Source: Streptomyces xantholiticus
GTDB taxonomy: Bacteria > Actinomycetota > Actinomycetes > Streptomycetales > Streptomycetaceae
Direction: 5' to 3'
DNA length: 51,824 nt
NCBI RefSeq assembly: GCF_014651015.1
Contig: NZ_BMWB01000038.1
Location: 1-51,824, forward strand
The position numbers were made by a program, and so were the translations under genes. Shown one piece after another: positions 1-9,030 of this stretch (positions within the stretch are counted from its first letter, which is position 1; the number at the start of each line of letters is the position of its first letter). Under the pieces are notes generated by a model, which saw only the letters and a list, made by a program, of their open reading frames with translations, ran no database searches and had not been told where the DNA came from.

Positions 1-66
1 ACCGCCGAAGAAATCCTCGAATCCCTCGCCCGCTTCTGCCGACGGATCTCCGGCGCAGGACACTAG
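1..66 (+). pseudogene. IS630-type transposase, C-terminal fragment
   Basis: Frame 1 is open from the first base and encodes about 21 residues ending in SLARFCRRISGAGH before a TAG stop. This matches the usual C-terminal tail of IS630-family transposases, where a segment of the type TAxxIL...CxxISG precedes the stop. The gene enters from outside the window, so it cannot be judged whether it is intact. It marks the left edge as mobile-element DNA. The match is from memory of the family tail only. Confidence 0.5.
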
Positions 67-298
67 CCGCGGGCGCCCCAATCGGTGAAGGTGGCTGGAT
101 AGTTGGTTCAGAGAAGAAGTGCGTAAAGGGCCGGTCACCTCGTAGGTGATGGATCCTGGAGCAGGCCGGGCGGCGAGGGCCGACGGTCTGTGCCTCGGCC
201 AGCGCGTCGGCTTCCCCAGTCTCGGCGAGCGCCCGGTACACGAGGCGGCCGACGGGGCCCTGCCGTTCCTCTCCGTCTTGATGGTCAGCTTCGGGTGA

Positions 299-1342
299 TC
301 ATCCGAGCGCGGAGGGGGAGTGGGCGTCGCGCAGCAGCCGCCGTGGTTCGCCGGAACCGTCGGCGGGCACGGTCCAGAGGTCTTTGATGCCGTCGTCGTG
401 TTGCTGGGCGTAGGCGAGGGTGGAGTTGTCCAGCCAGGCCGCTTGGTCGTCCACGCTGCGGGTTTCGGCCGTGGGGGTGACTCGGTCGGTGGCGAGGTCG
501 AGCACGGTGAGCCGCCAGCCCCGTGTCGAGTCGCCGTTGATCGGTGCTTTGAACGCGATCCTGGTCCCGTCGGGCGAGAGCGAGGGACATTCGACGTGGT
601 CGCGCAGGGTACGGACGGTTCGTGCGGCGAAGTCGCCTTGGACCAGGTGACGGTGCCCCTTGGTGTACATGGTTGCGTAAAAGGTGTTGTCGTCGTCGGT
701 GAAGGTCACTCCCCAGTAATTGACGTCGACCGACTGATATGGCTTGCCGTCCTTGATGACGGCGAAGGTTTCCAGTGTCTTGAACAGGGTTCCCGTCTTG
801 GTGTCGTAGATTCCGGTGCGGGTGGAGAAGTCCAGTGTGGCGTAGCTGTCGCCGCCGACGAAGGCGGTCCAGGAGACCATCCGGCCGCTGGTCGAGACGC
901 GGACCCGGTTGGGGATGCCGCTGACCGGGATCGCTTTGCGTTCCTTGAGGTCCGCGTCGAGGATGCGCATCGTGACCGTGCCGAGTATCCCGTCGGCGTA
1001 GAGGCAGGCGACCGTTCCCGCGGCGGCGTAGATGCGATCGCACTTGGTCTTCGACACCGTGCGAGCGCCGCCCTGGGTGTCCTTGTCGACCGTGGTCACC
1101 TGCCCGGTGCTCATCAGGGTCAACAGCCGCGGGCCCGGCGCCAGCGACACCGTTTCGGCCGTGGTGGGCGCGTCGGGGGCCTTGGCCGATGAGCTGAGCT
1201 GGACGTAGCCGATCGCGACGCCGGCGAGTGCGATGGCGGCGGCCACCGTGGTGGCGATGCGAGCTGCGCGCCCGAACCGGGGCCATGAGGGCGGTGGGCT
1301 CAGCTGCTGCGTCTCGGTGTCGATCGTGGACTGCTCGCTCAT
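299..1342 (-). CDS. Membrane-anchored TolB/WD40-like beta-propeller protein
   Basis: A 347-residue protein. A polar N-terminus is followed by one membrane helix at about residues 28-50 (TTVAAAIALAGVAIGY), then an extracytoplasmic domain with repeated propeller-like blades, including a TolB-type motif SLSPDGTRIAFKA and a C-terminal blade with LWTVPADGSGEPRRLL. The ATG at 1342 overlaps the TGA of the upstream MFS gene (ATGA), so the two are translationally coupled and were placed at this start for that reason. Such propellers usually bind partners rather than catalyse; the substrate is unknown. The pairing suggests an accessory role for the transporter, which is inference. Confidence 0.75.
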   Translation of the reverse strand: MSEQSTIDTETQQLSPPPSWPRFGRAARIATTVAAAIALAGVAIGYVQLSSSAKAPDAPTTAETVSLAPGPRLLTLMSTGQVTTVDKDTQGGARTVSKTKCDRIYAAAGTVACLYADGILGTVTMRILDADLKERKAIPVSGIPNRVRVSTSGRMVSWTAFVGGDSYATLDFSTRTGIYDTKTGTLFKTLETFAVIKDGKPYQSVDVNYWGVTFTDDDNTFYATMYTKGHRHLVQGDFAARTVRTLRDHVECPSLSPDGTRIAFKAPINGDSTRGWRLTVLDLATDRVTPTAETRSVDDQAAWLDNSTLAYAQQHDDGIKDLWTVPADGSGEPRRLLRDAHSPSALG

Positions 1343-2619
1343 GCGACCACCTCGGTGTTGGTAGTGGTGTCGGTTGATGGGTTGATCAGCAGGGATGCCG
1401 TGGCCACCACGGCCAGCACGGCAACGGCAGCGGCACACCGGCTGGCGGTGGCCGGGCCCCACAGCTGCCATGCGAGTCCGAACAGGACTGAGGAGGCGAG
1501 GTAGGCGAGAGCCTGGCCGGTCTGGATCAGCGCGATGCCTGTGGTGCGCAGATGCTCGGGCAGCACCGGGCCCGCCAACGCCATGAACACGCCGTCGGTC
1601 GCGGCATAGAAGAAGCCGTAGAGCAGCAGCACCACGGCCGGCAGTGGCCAGCCGTGCAGCGGGCCGAACAGCAACAGGTAGACCGCGACCAGCGCGGTGT
1701 AGCCGCCGAGCAGGATGGGCACCCGGCCAACCCGGTCGGCCAGCGCCCCCATGGGTATGGCCAGCAGCAGATAGGCCAGGCTGGCGCCGACCGCGAGCAG
1801 GGGGAACCAGCCGAGTGAGATCTCCTCGCGGCGTTGCAGGAGCAGAAAGACGAAGCCGTCGCCGATGACGGCGAAACCGAGCAGGCATGCCGTGATGAGC
1901 AGCCTGCGCACTGGCGCGGCCCGCAATAGCTCCAGGGCCTCCCGCGGGGAGACCACGACGGTGGGTGGGCGTTCGTCGTGCCGGTCCCGGACGAAGAGCA
2001 CGAGAATCAGCACGCCGAGCGCGGCGATGCAGAAGCTGGTCACCAGGACGGCGTCGAAGGCCTGGCCCGCGGCCGCCAGCACGGCCAGCGCGACCAGCGG
2101 CCCCAGGAACGCGCCGAAGCTGTCCATCGCCCGGTGCACGCCGAACGCGCGACCCAACGCGTGCGTCGGGGCCGACAGCGTGATCAGCGCGTCCCGGGGT
2201 GCGGTACGCAGACCTTTGCCCGCCCGGTCGACGGCTATGACCAGCCCGATCGCGCTGGCCGAGCGGCCGACCGCGAGCAGCCCGAGCTTGGCCAGCGCCG
2301 ACATGGCGTATCCGATGCCCGCCACCGCTTTGGGCTTGCGGACCCGGTCCGCAAGGTATCCGCCGATGAGCCGGAGCACAGCGGTCGCGCCGGTGTAGAT
2401 CCCGTCGATCATGCCGTAGGCCAGCGGGCTCATCGAGAGCCCGAAGACCAGGTACACCGGCAGGATCGCGGTGACCATCTCGGCCGAGATGTCGGTGACC
2501 AAGCTGACCGTACCGAGCGCGAAGACGTTGCCGCCGACGACCGTGAGACCGCGTCGGCGCGAGCGGTCTGCGGTTTCTGTGGAGTCGGCCACGGGCCGAT
2601 CGATTGAGGACAGGTACAT
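1339..2619 (-). CDS. MFS transporter
   Basis: A 426-residue polytopic membrane protein with about 12 hydrophobic segments. The first helix region carries LVTDISAEMVTAILPVYLV, a signature of an MFS subgroup with a D-S/A-E-M motif. The loop between helices 2 and 3 (GGYLADRVRKPK) matches the MFS G-x-x-x-D-R-x-x-R/K motif, and a second copy occurs at the half-way repeat (MGALADRVGRV). The ATG at 2619 is chosen because GGAAGG lies about 12 bases upstream; an upstream in-frame start at 2712 would run into the terminator hairpin. It overlaps the following TolB-like gene by four bases. The substrate cannot be told from sequence. Confidence 0.85.
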   Translation of the reverse strand: MYLSSIDRPVADSTETADRSRRRGLTVVGGNVFALGTVSLVTDISAEMVTAILPVYLVFGLSMSPLAYGMIDGIYTGATAVLRLIGGYLADRVRKPKAVAGIGYAMSALAKLGLLAVGRSASAIGLVIAVDRAGKGLRTAPRDALITLSAPTHALGRAFGVHRAMDSFGAFLGPLVALAVLAAAGQAFDAVLVTSFCIAALGVLILVLFVRDRHDERPPTVVVSPREALELLRAAPVRRLLITACLLGFAVIGDGFVFLLLQRREEISLGWFPLLAVGASLAYLLLAIPMGALADRVGRVPILLGGYTALVAVYLLLFGPLHGWPLPAVVLLLYGFFYAATDGVFMALAGPVLPEHLRTTGIALIQTGQALAYLASSVLFGLAWQLWGPATASRCAAAVAVLAVVATASLLINPSTDTTTNTEVVA

Positions 2620-2678
2620 GCGAGCGGGCCTTCCGGGGCGAGAACGGAACGGGGTGCTGTGACGACTCGGCAGCGGGC

Positions 2679-2707
2679 GGGTGCCCTCCCTGGCTGGGAG
2701 GGCACCC
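2679..2707 (-). terminator. GC-rich hairpin terminator of the phosphoesterase gene
   Basis: Arms GGGTGCCCTCCC (2679-2690) and GGGAGGGCACCC (2696-2707) form a perfect 12-bp stem with a 5-base loop, starting 15 bases beyond the phosphoesterase stop. There is no U tract, which is common for actinomycete terminators. It separates this gene from the MFS/TolB pair. Confidence 0.8.
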
Positions 2708-2722
2708 ATCACCCGGCGCCGG

Positions 2723-4141
2723 TCAGTGACAGTTGTTGGTGCCGCTGTCGGTGAAGGTCTTGCCCGCCTCAGGGACGAACTGCCAGTCGTAGCTGTTGGC
2801 GTGCAGGGTCAGCTTCAGCACGCCCCAGGTGCTGCTGTTGCGGACTTCGCTGTTGGGCTGGATGGTGCCGAAGCCGCCCAGGCCGGTGCCGCCCATGCCG
2901 GCCACGAACTGCCGGATGCCGCGGGTGGTGTCCAGGGTGCCGTTGGCGTCCATCGGCTTGAACCGCTCGTAGTTGTGGTTGTGCCCGGTCACGATGACCT
3001 CGGCGTTGTGGTCGTACAACGCCTGGTACAGAGGCTTCACCGCGGTGTTCGGGCCGTGGCTGGAGCCGGAGGTGTAGCGCGGGTGGTGCCAGTAGGCCAC
3101 CGTGCACGGCTTGGTGTTCGCGGCCAGGTCGTTGCGCAGCCACTGCTCCTGGGTCGAGCCGGCCGAGCAGGACACGATCGAGCAGTTGGAGTTGAGCGCG
3201 ACGACGTGCCAGTTGCCCAGGTCGAAGGAGTAGTAGCCCTTGGTCGGGTCTCCTGCCGAAGCGCCGTAGTAGTTGAAGTACCCGGCCGCGCCTGTGGTGT
3301 GGTACTCGTGGTTGCCGGTGGCCGGCCGGGTGCGGGCCTTGTGCCGGCCCCATGACTGCTGGTAGCAGTTGGTGTAGTCGGAGGCCTTGCCGTCCGGGTA
3401 GGCGGTGTCACCGATGGCCATGACGGTGCCGGTGATGCCGTCCAGCAGGTTGGCGGTGGCCTCGTCGCCCGCAGTGCCGCAGTTGGCGATGTCACCGGCG
3501 CCGACCAGCACCGGGTCACCCGACGGCTGCGGTGACGATGTCGTGGGCGTGGGCGTGGGTGACGGGGCGGTGCCGGTGGTGATCACCATCTGCGGCGCGT
3601 CGGCGCCGGACTCGCGGGAGTCGTAGTACGCGCCGTTGGTGCTGGTGGAGGTGCCGCCGAAGCTGTACGTGCCGTTACCGGTCACCACCGAGGTCACGTC
3701 GATCTCGACCCACTGGTCGTTGGCCACCGATCCGAGCGATGCGACAGTGGCGCCGTCGATGATCGGCTTGTTGTTCCAGGTGACGCCGGTCTCCGACCAG
3801 GTGGTGTCGGTCATCGACTTCCAGGTGCCGCCGTTGCTGCTGTTGCCGCTGCTGGTGACGCGGATGCGCAACTTGGCGCCGGCGACGGCCTCGGTGAGGC
3901 CGCTGACGTTGAACTTCAGGAACGAGTGGCGCACCGGCGAGTTGTCCACCGTGAAATTCGCCGCAGTGCCGTAGTTCGTCGACGGGGTGGTGTCCTGTAC
4001 GTAGGTGTCCCCGACCGGGTTGAGGGTCGTGGTGGCTGCCGAAGCCGTCGGGGTGAACGAGGACAAGGAGAAGACCGTGAGGATCATTGCGCTGACGGCG
4101 GTGACCGCCGCCCCCGCTTTGACCGCTCGGTGTCTGAACAT
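2723..4141 (-). CDS. Secreted DNRLRE-domain metallophosphoesterase
   Basis: A 472-residue exported protein. Residues 1-35 form a signal peptide (Arg/Lys start, hydrophobic core, ...PTASAA cleavage site). Residues 36-190 form a DNRLRE/CBM-like beta domain (DTYVQDTTPSTNYGTA, TWSETGVTWNNKP). A Pro/Ser/Thr linker (PSPTPTPTTSSPQPS) leads to a calcineurin-like phosphoesterase domain with the metal motifs GAGDIANCG, GDTAYPDG, GNHEY, HHPRYTSG and GHNHNYER, the pattern of purple-acid-phosphatase-type enzymes. It would cleave phosphate esters outside the cell. GGAGGG lies 8 bases before the ATG. It is a single gene with its own terminator. Confidence 0.9.
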   Translation of the reverse strand: MFRHRAVKAGAAVTAVSAMILTVFSLSSFTPTASAATTTLNPVGDTYVQDTTPSTNYGTAANFTVDNSPVRHSFLKFNVSGLTEAVAGAKLRIRVTSSGNSSNGGTWKSMTDTTWSETGVTWNNKPIIDGATVASLGSVANDQWVEIDVTSVVTGNGTYSFGGTSTSTNGAYYDSRESGADAPQMVITTGTAPSPTPTPTTSSPQPSGDPVLVGAGDIANCGTAGDEATANLLDGITGTVMAIGDTAYPDGKASDYTNCYQQSWGRHKARTRPATGNHEYHTTGAAGYFNYYGASAGDPTKGYYSFDLGNWHVVALNSNCSIVSCSAGSTQEQWLRNDLAANTKPCTVAYWHHPRYTSGSSHGPNTAVKPLYQALYDHNAEVIVTGHNHNYERFKPMDANGTLDTTRGIRQFVAGMGGTGLGGFGTIQPNSEVRNSSTWGVLKLTLHANSYDWQFVPEAGKTFTDSGTNNCH

Positions 4142-4628
4142 GCAAAAGCCCTCCGCTTCCTGTTGTCGTGGGGGGCTTCACGGAAGATAGGGACACAGGC
4201 AGACCACCCGGTGATGAGACATAGGTCACACGATGGCTAACAGTTGAACGATCGACGGTGGTCGCGATCGGTGCGTTTGAACTCACTGGAACAGCGGGTT
4301 CCGTGCTGGCACACGAGTGCCGCAACGACACTCGCAGCGCAGGAGGGGACGCTCAGGCGGCCGATAGGCAGGCGTGGATACACATCCCGGAGGTCTTCCT
4401 GGCTTCGTGGTTCGAGGACGGCTTGCCCCTTCTTACTGAGGCGCAGCTCGCCGAGGCGCCGGCGTTCATCACCGAGCGCAAGGCCCGCGGAGAGTTCGCC
4501 GACGTGATCGGCCACCGGGCGGCTGGACGCCGATCCCGGCGGGGACGGCCAAGAATTCAACTAGGCGTCGTACCTACGAAACGAGCAAGCTACGCGGTCC
4601 CTCTCTCGGGCGGCTTTGGTTCCTCAAC
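4142..4628. other. Intergenic region, no supported gene
   Basis: It holds the promoter region of the minus-strand phosphoesterase and the leader of the plus-strand HupE-like gene. A plus-strand reading frame across 4258-4632 has a central stretch (AWIHIPEVFLASWFEDGLP) with protein-like character but poor flanks and no ribosome-binding site, so it is at most a worn fragment. Confidence 0.4.
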
Positions 4629-5789
4629 ATGACGCTCTTGGCTCCGCGGCAAGGCTTTCAAGGCTCCCCCGGCCGAATGAGCCGCGCGCTTCTGGTCGCG
4701 CTGGGGGTCACGGTTCTCACGGGGCTCCTGATGTCGCTGGCAAGTTCGGTGGCCTCGGCGCATGTCCCGACGACAGACGGCACGTCCACCATCCGCCAGG
4801 ACGGCTCGCTGGTCCGCTACCAGCTGGAGCTGGACTACGACATGCTCACCAAGGCCGCCGGCCTCGGCAAGCTCCCGCCCGGAGCGAAGGACGCGGAGCG
4901 CGAAGCGTTTCTTGAGGCTCGCCGCGACGAGCTGGCGTCATACCTGGCCGACCGCGTGACCGTCGCACTCGACGGCGTCCGCTGCGACGCCGAGCTCGAG
5001 GACACAGGAATCACGAAGCGCCAGAAGTTTCTGTACGCCCGCGTGCTTCTGATCCATAGTTGTCCGGGCGCGGCAAGCGGCGAGTTCACCGTGCGCTACG
5101 GGGTCTTTTCCCAGGCGGACGCCATCGGCGCCGATCACACCAACATCGTCGAATACCAGCTCGGCGGTGCCAGCGGGAGCGACGTCTTCGACGCCGGTCA
5201 TCACGAATTGCGGGTCGGCGATACCGGTTCCCTCACGTCGATCGGCCGGTTCGTGACCCTGGGTGTGGAACACATCCTGCTCGGCATCGACCACGTGCTC
5301 TTCCTGGTGCTCCTGCTGCTCGGCGCGCGGGGATGGCGCAGCGTCGTCCGACTCGCGACCAGCTTCACCGTGGCGCACAGCGTTACTCTCGCCCTGGCCG
5401 TGCTCGGGTGGGTCCACGTTCCGGCCCAGATCGTCGAACCGCTGATCGCACTGTCCATTCTGTACGTCGCGGTGGAGAACATCGCGCGCGGCGAGTCGCG
5501 GCACCGCACCCTCGTCGTGTTCGGCTTCGGCCTGCTGCACGGGCTGGGCTTCGCCGGGGCGCTGAGCTTCACCGACGACCTCGGTGCCCGGTTGCTCGGC
5601 TCGCTGGTCAGCTTCAACATCGGCATCGAAATAGGCCAGCTCACGGTCGTTCTCCTGGTGTTCCCGCTGCTCTTGCTGGCACGCCGGTACTCCTGGTCGT
5701 CCGTGGCCCAGGTCGGCGCGTCCACCTTGTTCGGTGTCATCGGTCTGGTCTGGTTCGTCGAGCGCCTCCTGGCGCCGAGCGCCGCGTAG
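4629..5789 (+). CDS. HupE/UreJ-family membrane protein
   Basis: A 386-residue protein. An N-terminal signal or membrane segment precedes an extracytoplasmic region of about 150 residues with two cysteines (GVRCDAEL, IHSCPG). The C-terminal part has six or seven membrane helices with conserved His/Asp signatures GVEHILLGIDHVLFLV, TSFTVAHSVTLAL and GFGLLHGLGFA, as in the HupE/UreJ_2 family tied to nickel or other metal handling. An ATG at 4677 directly before the signal peptide is an equally good start; neither has a strong ribosome-binding site. No urease or hydrogenase genes lie nearby. The metal-transporter cluster at 24-29 kb is the only related context. Confidence 0.85.
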   Translation: MTLLAPRQGFQGSPGRMSRALLVALGVTVLTGLLMSLASSVASAHVPTTDGTSTIRQDGSLVRYQLELDYDMLTKAAGLGKLPPGAKDAEREAFLEARRDELASYLADRVTVALDGVRCDAELEDTGITKRQKFLYARVLLIHSCPGAASGEFTVRYGVFSQADAIGADHTNIVEYQLGGASGSDVFDAGHHELRVGDTGSLTSIGRFVTLGVEHILLGIDHVLFLVLLLLGARGWRSVVRLATSFTVAHSVTLALAVLGWVHVPAQIVEPLIALSILYVAVENIARGESRHRTLVVFGFGLLHGLGFAGALSFTDDLGARLLGSLVSFNIGIEIGQLTVVLLVFPLLLLARRYSWSSVAQVGASTLFGVIGLVWFVERLLAPSAA

Positions 5790-6286
5790 TCCGCTCGCCT
5801 CCGTTGGACCCGTCGACTCCCGTAACGCCCGCCGCTACGACTGCTCAGCCAAGGCTGCGTTCGACGAGCACCGTCCCGTTCTTGATCAGGTGGCCCGCAC
5901 GGCCGTCCGGCTCCGCGGAGCGGAACCGCACGACGTTTTGGCCGAGGCTCTGAACACCTTGGGTGGCCTCGGCCTCGATGACACCCATGCGCGGCGCAGG
6001 CCCGGGCGTCTGTCCGGGGCGAGCTCCAGCGCGCCGCACTGAGCTGAACCGGATTTTCTGACGGCCCTTGGGCGTTGGTGCTCGTCACCTGTTGGGTGTC
6101 TGATGCGTTTTCGTTCAGCGGGCATGCAATGGTCCCGACGCGGTAGGCCCGTACATGCAGCTGGGACCCGTGGATGGAGGACGGAATGGCACTACATACC
6201 GGGAGAGGCGCGGATAGCGACGCGCGGCTGCGGCCGGTCGCGGCGCACGGGAAAGCCCGCAGCCGGGGTGATGTGTCCTGACGGGC
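5790..6286. other. Intergenic region, no supported gene
   Basis: Several overlapping reading frames exist on both strands, but none has a ribosome-binding site, a recognisable motif or convincing codon bias. Nothing else was seen. Confidence 0.4.
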
Positions 6287-6415
6287 TCAGCGGTCGAGGA
6301 GCCATGTGGTGAGGGCGCGTACCGCGCCGCTGACGGCTCCGGCGACGATGCTGCCGATGAGGGCGAGGATCTCCTTGCGGCGGGTGCGGTCGGCGTTGTG
6401 CGTGGTGCGGGTCAT
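6287..6415 (-). CDS. 42-residue single-pass membrane peptide
   Basis: A short gene of 43 codons starting at ATG 6415 with GGGGAG 8 bases upstream. The peptide has a basic N-terminus (MTRTTHNADRTRRKE) followed by a glycine/alanine-rich hydrophobic stretch (ILALIGSIVAGAVSGAV) and a short tail ending ALTTWLLDR. It looks like a small membrane-anchored peptide with an N-in or holin-like layout. No family is recognised and no partner gene is adjacent; an IS5 remnant lies upstream. The good ribosome-binding site and clean amphipathic composition support a real gene. Confidence 0.55.
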   Translation of the reverse strand: MTRTTHNADRTRRKEILALIGSIVAGAVSGAVRALTTWLLDR

Positions 6416-6524
6416 GGTGCGGCTCCCCGGGTAGAGGCTCGGCTGCTTGGTAGCGCCATGGAGCGGGTTCCGGGGAGTTTCCGGCGAACCGATACGACAC
6501 CGGCGGGAAGTAACTAATTGGACT

Positions 6525-6960
6525 CCGTTAGGTCTGTCTCGATCTTGATGTTCTGTATGTCCTGCTGGGCAGGGGCTGTTGGCAGGTGTTCTTCGACTGC
6601 TCGGCGATGGTGTGGTCGCGGGTGGGGACCAGGGTGCCGATCAGCACGGTGTCCTTGCGGAACCGCTCCCGGGGCTGGAGCGCGAGGGATGGCCCGAGGT
6701 GGTCGACGATGCGGTCGGCGGCGGACTTGGACACCCCGAACAGCGGCGCCAGTTGGCGCAGGGTCAGGTTCGTCCGCCAGTAGGCGGCGACCAAGAGCAC
6801 GCGGCCTCCAGCGGCAGGCTCCACGGCCGGCCCTTGCGCACACCGGATCTGCACCCTCGCGCCGGAGCGCGGTGACCAGCTTGCCGAACTGACGCGGACT
6901 CAGCCCGCTGAACGGGGCTATCCAGGAGGGCTCCGACGCCGGATCACACCAGACACGGCA
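6525..6960 (-). pseudogene. IS5-family transposase, truncated and frameshifted
   Basis: Minus-strand frames together give the N-terminal half of an IS5-type DDE transposase: PSWIAPFSGLSPRQFGKL, then after a frameshift RVLLVAAYWRTNLTLRQL and FGVSKSAADRIVDHLGP (the helix-turn-helix region), then TVLIGTLVPTRDHTIAEQSKN. The first catalytic Asp is missing: the family has VLIVDGTLVPTRDH and here two codons are deleted. The C-terminal catalytic half is absent. The element is therefore inactive. Confidence 0.8.
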
Positions 6961-7003
6961 AGATCATCTCACCCAGGACCAGTAGTTACGGGGCAGCGCT
7001 TAG

Positions 7004-7020
7004 TACTCCAGCCGTAGATC
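7004..7020 (+). repeat. Left terminal inverted repeat of the IS701-type element
   Basis: TACTCCAGCCGTAGATC, identical to the reverse complement of 9014-9030, directly preceded by the target duplication TTAG at 7000-7003. Confidence 0.9.
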
Positions 7021-7093
7021 GCAATCTCGCTGGTCAGGGGCGGTGTGAAGACAGGTACGGCCGGCGGCAGGGCCCCTCCCACCGGCAAAGATC

Positions 7094-7552
7094 TCAGGTC
7101 GACGCAACCGACGACATCAGCTCCTCCAGCTTGTTGAGGCTCTGAGTCCAGCCTTCCTCGTGAAGAGCTTGGCGCCGCTCAGTGGCGAAGTCGCCCTGGG
7201 TGAAGACCAGCTCGGCCGAGGTACCGCCGATATCGCGAAGGGACAGCGTCACCACTGTCTCCCGATCCTCGGGATCGGGATCCTCCCACCGGAAGGTGTA
7301 GGACAGGCGTTCCGGAGGGTCGACCACAAGGAATTCCCCCACCAGGTGGAACCGATCGCCTTCCGGAGGCTGCATCGCGATCCGGTAACCACCTCCTGGC
7401 CGAAGGTCGCTTTCCACACTCGGGGTGGTGAACCCGTCGGGGCCCCACCACTTGGCCACTTCCTGCGGTTCGGTCAACGCTCGGAATACGACCGTACGCG
7501 GTGCGCGGAGGACACGTTGCATGTGCAGCCTCAGCCCGCCATCGTGCGTCAT
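7094..7552 (-). CDS. SRPBCC (AHSA1-like START/Bet v 1) domain protein
   Basis: A 152-residue cytosolic protein. The motifs VFRALTEPQEVAKWWGP, TTPSVESDLRPGGGYRI and LHEEGWTQSLNKLEELM are those of the AHSA1-type SRPBCC family, a hydrophobic-ligand-binding fold. The ATG at 7552 is chosen over longer in-frame starts because GGAGGAGG lies 7 bases upstream. In many actinomycetes such genes follow an ArsR-type regulator; here none is present and the gene sits inside the IS701-type element, divergent from the transposase. The ligand is unknown. Confidence 0.9.
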   Translation of the reverse strand: MTHDGGLRLHMQRVLRAPRTVVFRALTEPQEVAKWWGPDGFTTPSVESDLRPGGGYRIAMQPPEGDRFHLVGEFLVVDPPERLSYTFRWEDPDPEDRETVVTLSLRDIGGTSAELVFTQGDFATERRQALHEEGWTQSLNKLEELMSSVAST

Positions 7553-7605
7553 CACGAACCTCCTCCGGCCGAAGGCGTCGGGATTGACCACCGCACTTAT
7601 CCTAT

Positions 7606-7664
7606 GTATCCCCGCCGTAGGCTGCGATCTCACAGGTCAGGGGCGGTGTGGGGGGCAGGTGCGG
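7606..7664 (+). repeat. Internal, diverged copy of the IS701 left end
   Basis: The sequence from 7606 aligns with the outer left end from 7001 onward, sharing CCGTAG and the exact block GGTCAGGGGCGGTGTG, then CAGGTxCGGCC. It directly precedes the transposase gene, so it is the likely original left end of the simple 1.4-kb IS. Confidence 0.7.
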
Positions 7665-7686
7665 CCACCGGTGATCATCGCGTGTT

Positions 7687-9006
7687 GTGTGGACAAACGA
7701 AGATCAAGCGGTGGCCGCAGGCCATAGCGTAGACCCCGCTCGCTGGCGGGACCTGTTCGATGCCCTGATGGGCCGGATCGCGGGCCGCTTCGCGCGGGTC
7801 GAACCGCGACGTCGCGCACGGGCCCTCGTCCTGGGACTGCTGTCGGACCTGCCACGGAAGAATTGCTGGACGATCGCCGAGCATGCCGGACACGCCACAC
7901 CGGACGGCCTGCAGCACCTGCTGGCCCGGGCCAAGTGGGACGCCGAGGCAGTCCGCGACGACCTGCGCGGATACGTCGTCGAGCACCTCGGCGGCCAGGA
8001 CGCCGTACTGGTCGTCGACGAGACCGGCGATCTGAAGAAGGGCACCCACACGGTCGGCGTGCAGCGCCAGTACACCGGCACCGCGGGCCGCATCGAAAAC
8101 TCCCAGGTTGCCGTCTACCTCGTCTACTCAACTCCGGCCGGACACGCCGCGATCGACCGGGAGCTGTACGTCCCGCGCTCGTGGACCGATGACCCGGACC
8201 GCTGCCAGGCAGCCGGGATCCCCGCCGAGATCGGCTTCGCCACCAAACCGGCCCTGGCCACTACGCTGATCACGCGCACCCTGGACGCCGGCATCCACGC
8301 CGCCTGGGTCACCGGTGACGAGGTCTACGGCGCCAACCCACACCTGCGCGCCGCACTCGAAGCCCGGCAGACCGGCTACGTGCTCGCTGTCGCTTGCGAC
8401 CACCAGATCCCCACCCACGCCGGGAAGCTCCGGGCCGACGCCCTGGCCAAGAAGCTGCCCAAACGGGCCTGGCAGCAACGCTCCGCAGGCACCGGAGCCA
8501 AGGGACTGCGCTTCTACGACTGGGCCGTGGCCGACATCACCGATGTCCGCCCCGGCCACCACCAACTGCTGATCCGGCGCAACCGCCGCACGGGCGAACT
8601 CGCCTTCTACCGCTGCTACTCGCCCGCTGCCGTTCCACTGGCCACCCTTGTGCGCGTCGCCGGACGCCGATGGACGATCGAGGAAACCTTCCAGTCCGGA
8701 AAGGGCCTGGCCGCACTCGACGAACACCAGGTCAGACGGTGGACGTCCTGGCGCCGGTGGGTCACCCTCGTGATGCTCGCGCACGCCTTCCTCGCCCTGA
8801 CCGCCGCACAGGAACAGGCCCGCCATCCGTCCCCGGACGGGCTGATCCCGTTGACCTGCAACGAGATCCAGCATTTGTTCACCACGCTGATGGTCCAGCC
8901 CGCCCACGGCCCAGCTCACCGGCTTCGATGGTCCGACTGGCGACGACGACACCAAGCCCGCGCCCGCAACGGCCACTACCTGCAACAAACAGCCCAGACC
9001 CCATGA
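7687..9006 (+). CDS. IS701-family transposase
   Basis: A 439-residue DDE transposase starting at GTG. The catalytic residues are visible as VLVVDETGDLKKG (first Asp), WVTGDEVYGA (second Asp) and WTIEETFQSGKGLAALDEH (Glu), in the order and spacing of the IS701 family. The N-terminal region has the Arg-rich DNA-binding segment RFARVEPRRRARAL. The reading frame is full length with no interruption, so this copy may still be active. It ends 24 bases from the right terminal repeat edge. Confidence 0.93.
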   Translation: MWTNEDQAVAAGHSVDPARWRDLFDALMGRIAGRFARVEPRRRARALVLGLLSDLPRKNCWTIAEHAGHATPDGLQHLLARAKWDAEAVRDDLRGYVVEHLGGQDAVLVVDETGDLKKGTHTVGVQRQYTGTAGRIENSQVAVYLVYSTPAGHAAIDRELYVPRSWTDDPDRCQAAGIPAEIGFATKPALATTLITRTLDAGIHAAWVTGDEVYGANPHLRAALEARQTGYVLAVACDHQIPTHAGKLRADALAKKLPKRAWQQRSAGTGAKGLRFYDWAVADITDVRPGHHQLLIRRNRRTGELAFYRCYSPAAVPLATLVRVAGRRWTIEETFQSGKGLAALDEHQVRRWTSWRRWVTLVMLAHAFLALTAAQEQARHPSPDGLIPLTCNEIQHLFTTLMVQPAHGPAHRLRWSDWRRRHQARARNGHYLQQTAQTP

Positions 9007-9013
9007 AGATCAA

Positions 9014-9030
9014 GATCTACGGCTGGAGTA
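9014..9030 (-). repeat. Right terminal inverted repeat of the IS701-type element
   Basis: GATCTACGGCTGGAGTA, the exact inverse of 7004-7020, followed by the TTAG duplication at 9031-9034. The duplication overlaps the stop codon of the neighbouring secreted-protein gene. Confidence 0.9.

Larger units (their letters stand above)
7004..9030. mobile_element. IS701-type element with passenger gene
   Basis: The segment is bounded by perfect 17-bp inverted repeats, TACTCCAGCCGTAGATC at 7004-7020 and its reverse complement at 9014-9030, flanked by a direct repeat TTAG at 7000-7003 and 9031-9034. A 4-bp YTAR-like duplication is what IS701-family elements produce. The element holds the IS701 transposase (7687-9006) plus an SRPBCC gene (7094-7552) on the opposite strand. 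A second, diverged copy of the left end lies inside at about 7606-7664, next to the transposase. This suggests that an ancestral IS used an outlying end and gained the gene as cargo. Confidence 0.85.

Noticed and set aside
4258..4632. A 124-residue plus-strand frame
   Set aside because: There is no ribosome-binding site, it ends inside the next gene's start, and composition is uneven.
5845..6039. A 64-residue minus-strand frame ending in GHLIKNGTVLVERSLG
   Set aside because: Protein-like only at its end, with no start signal or family.
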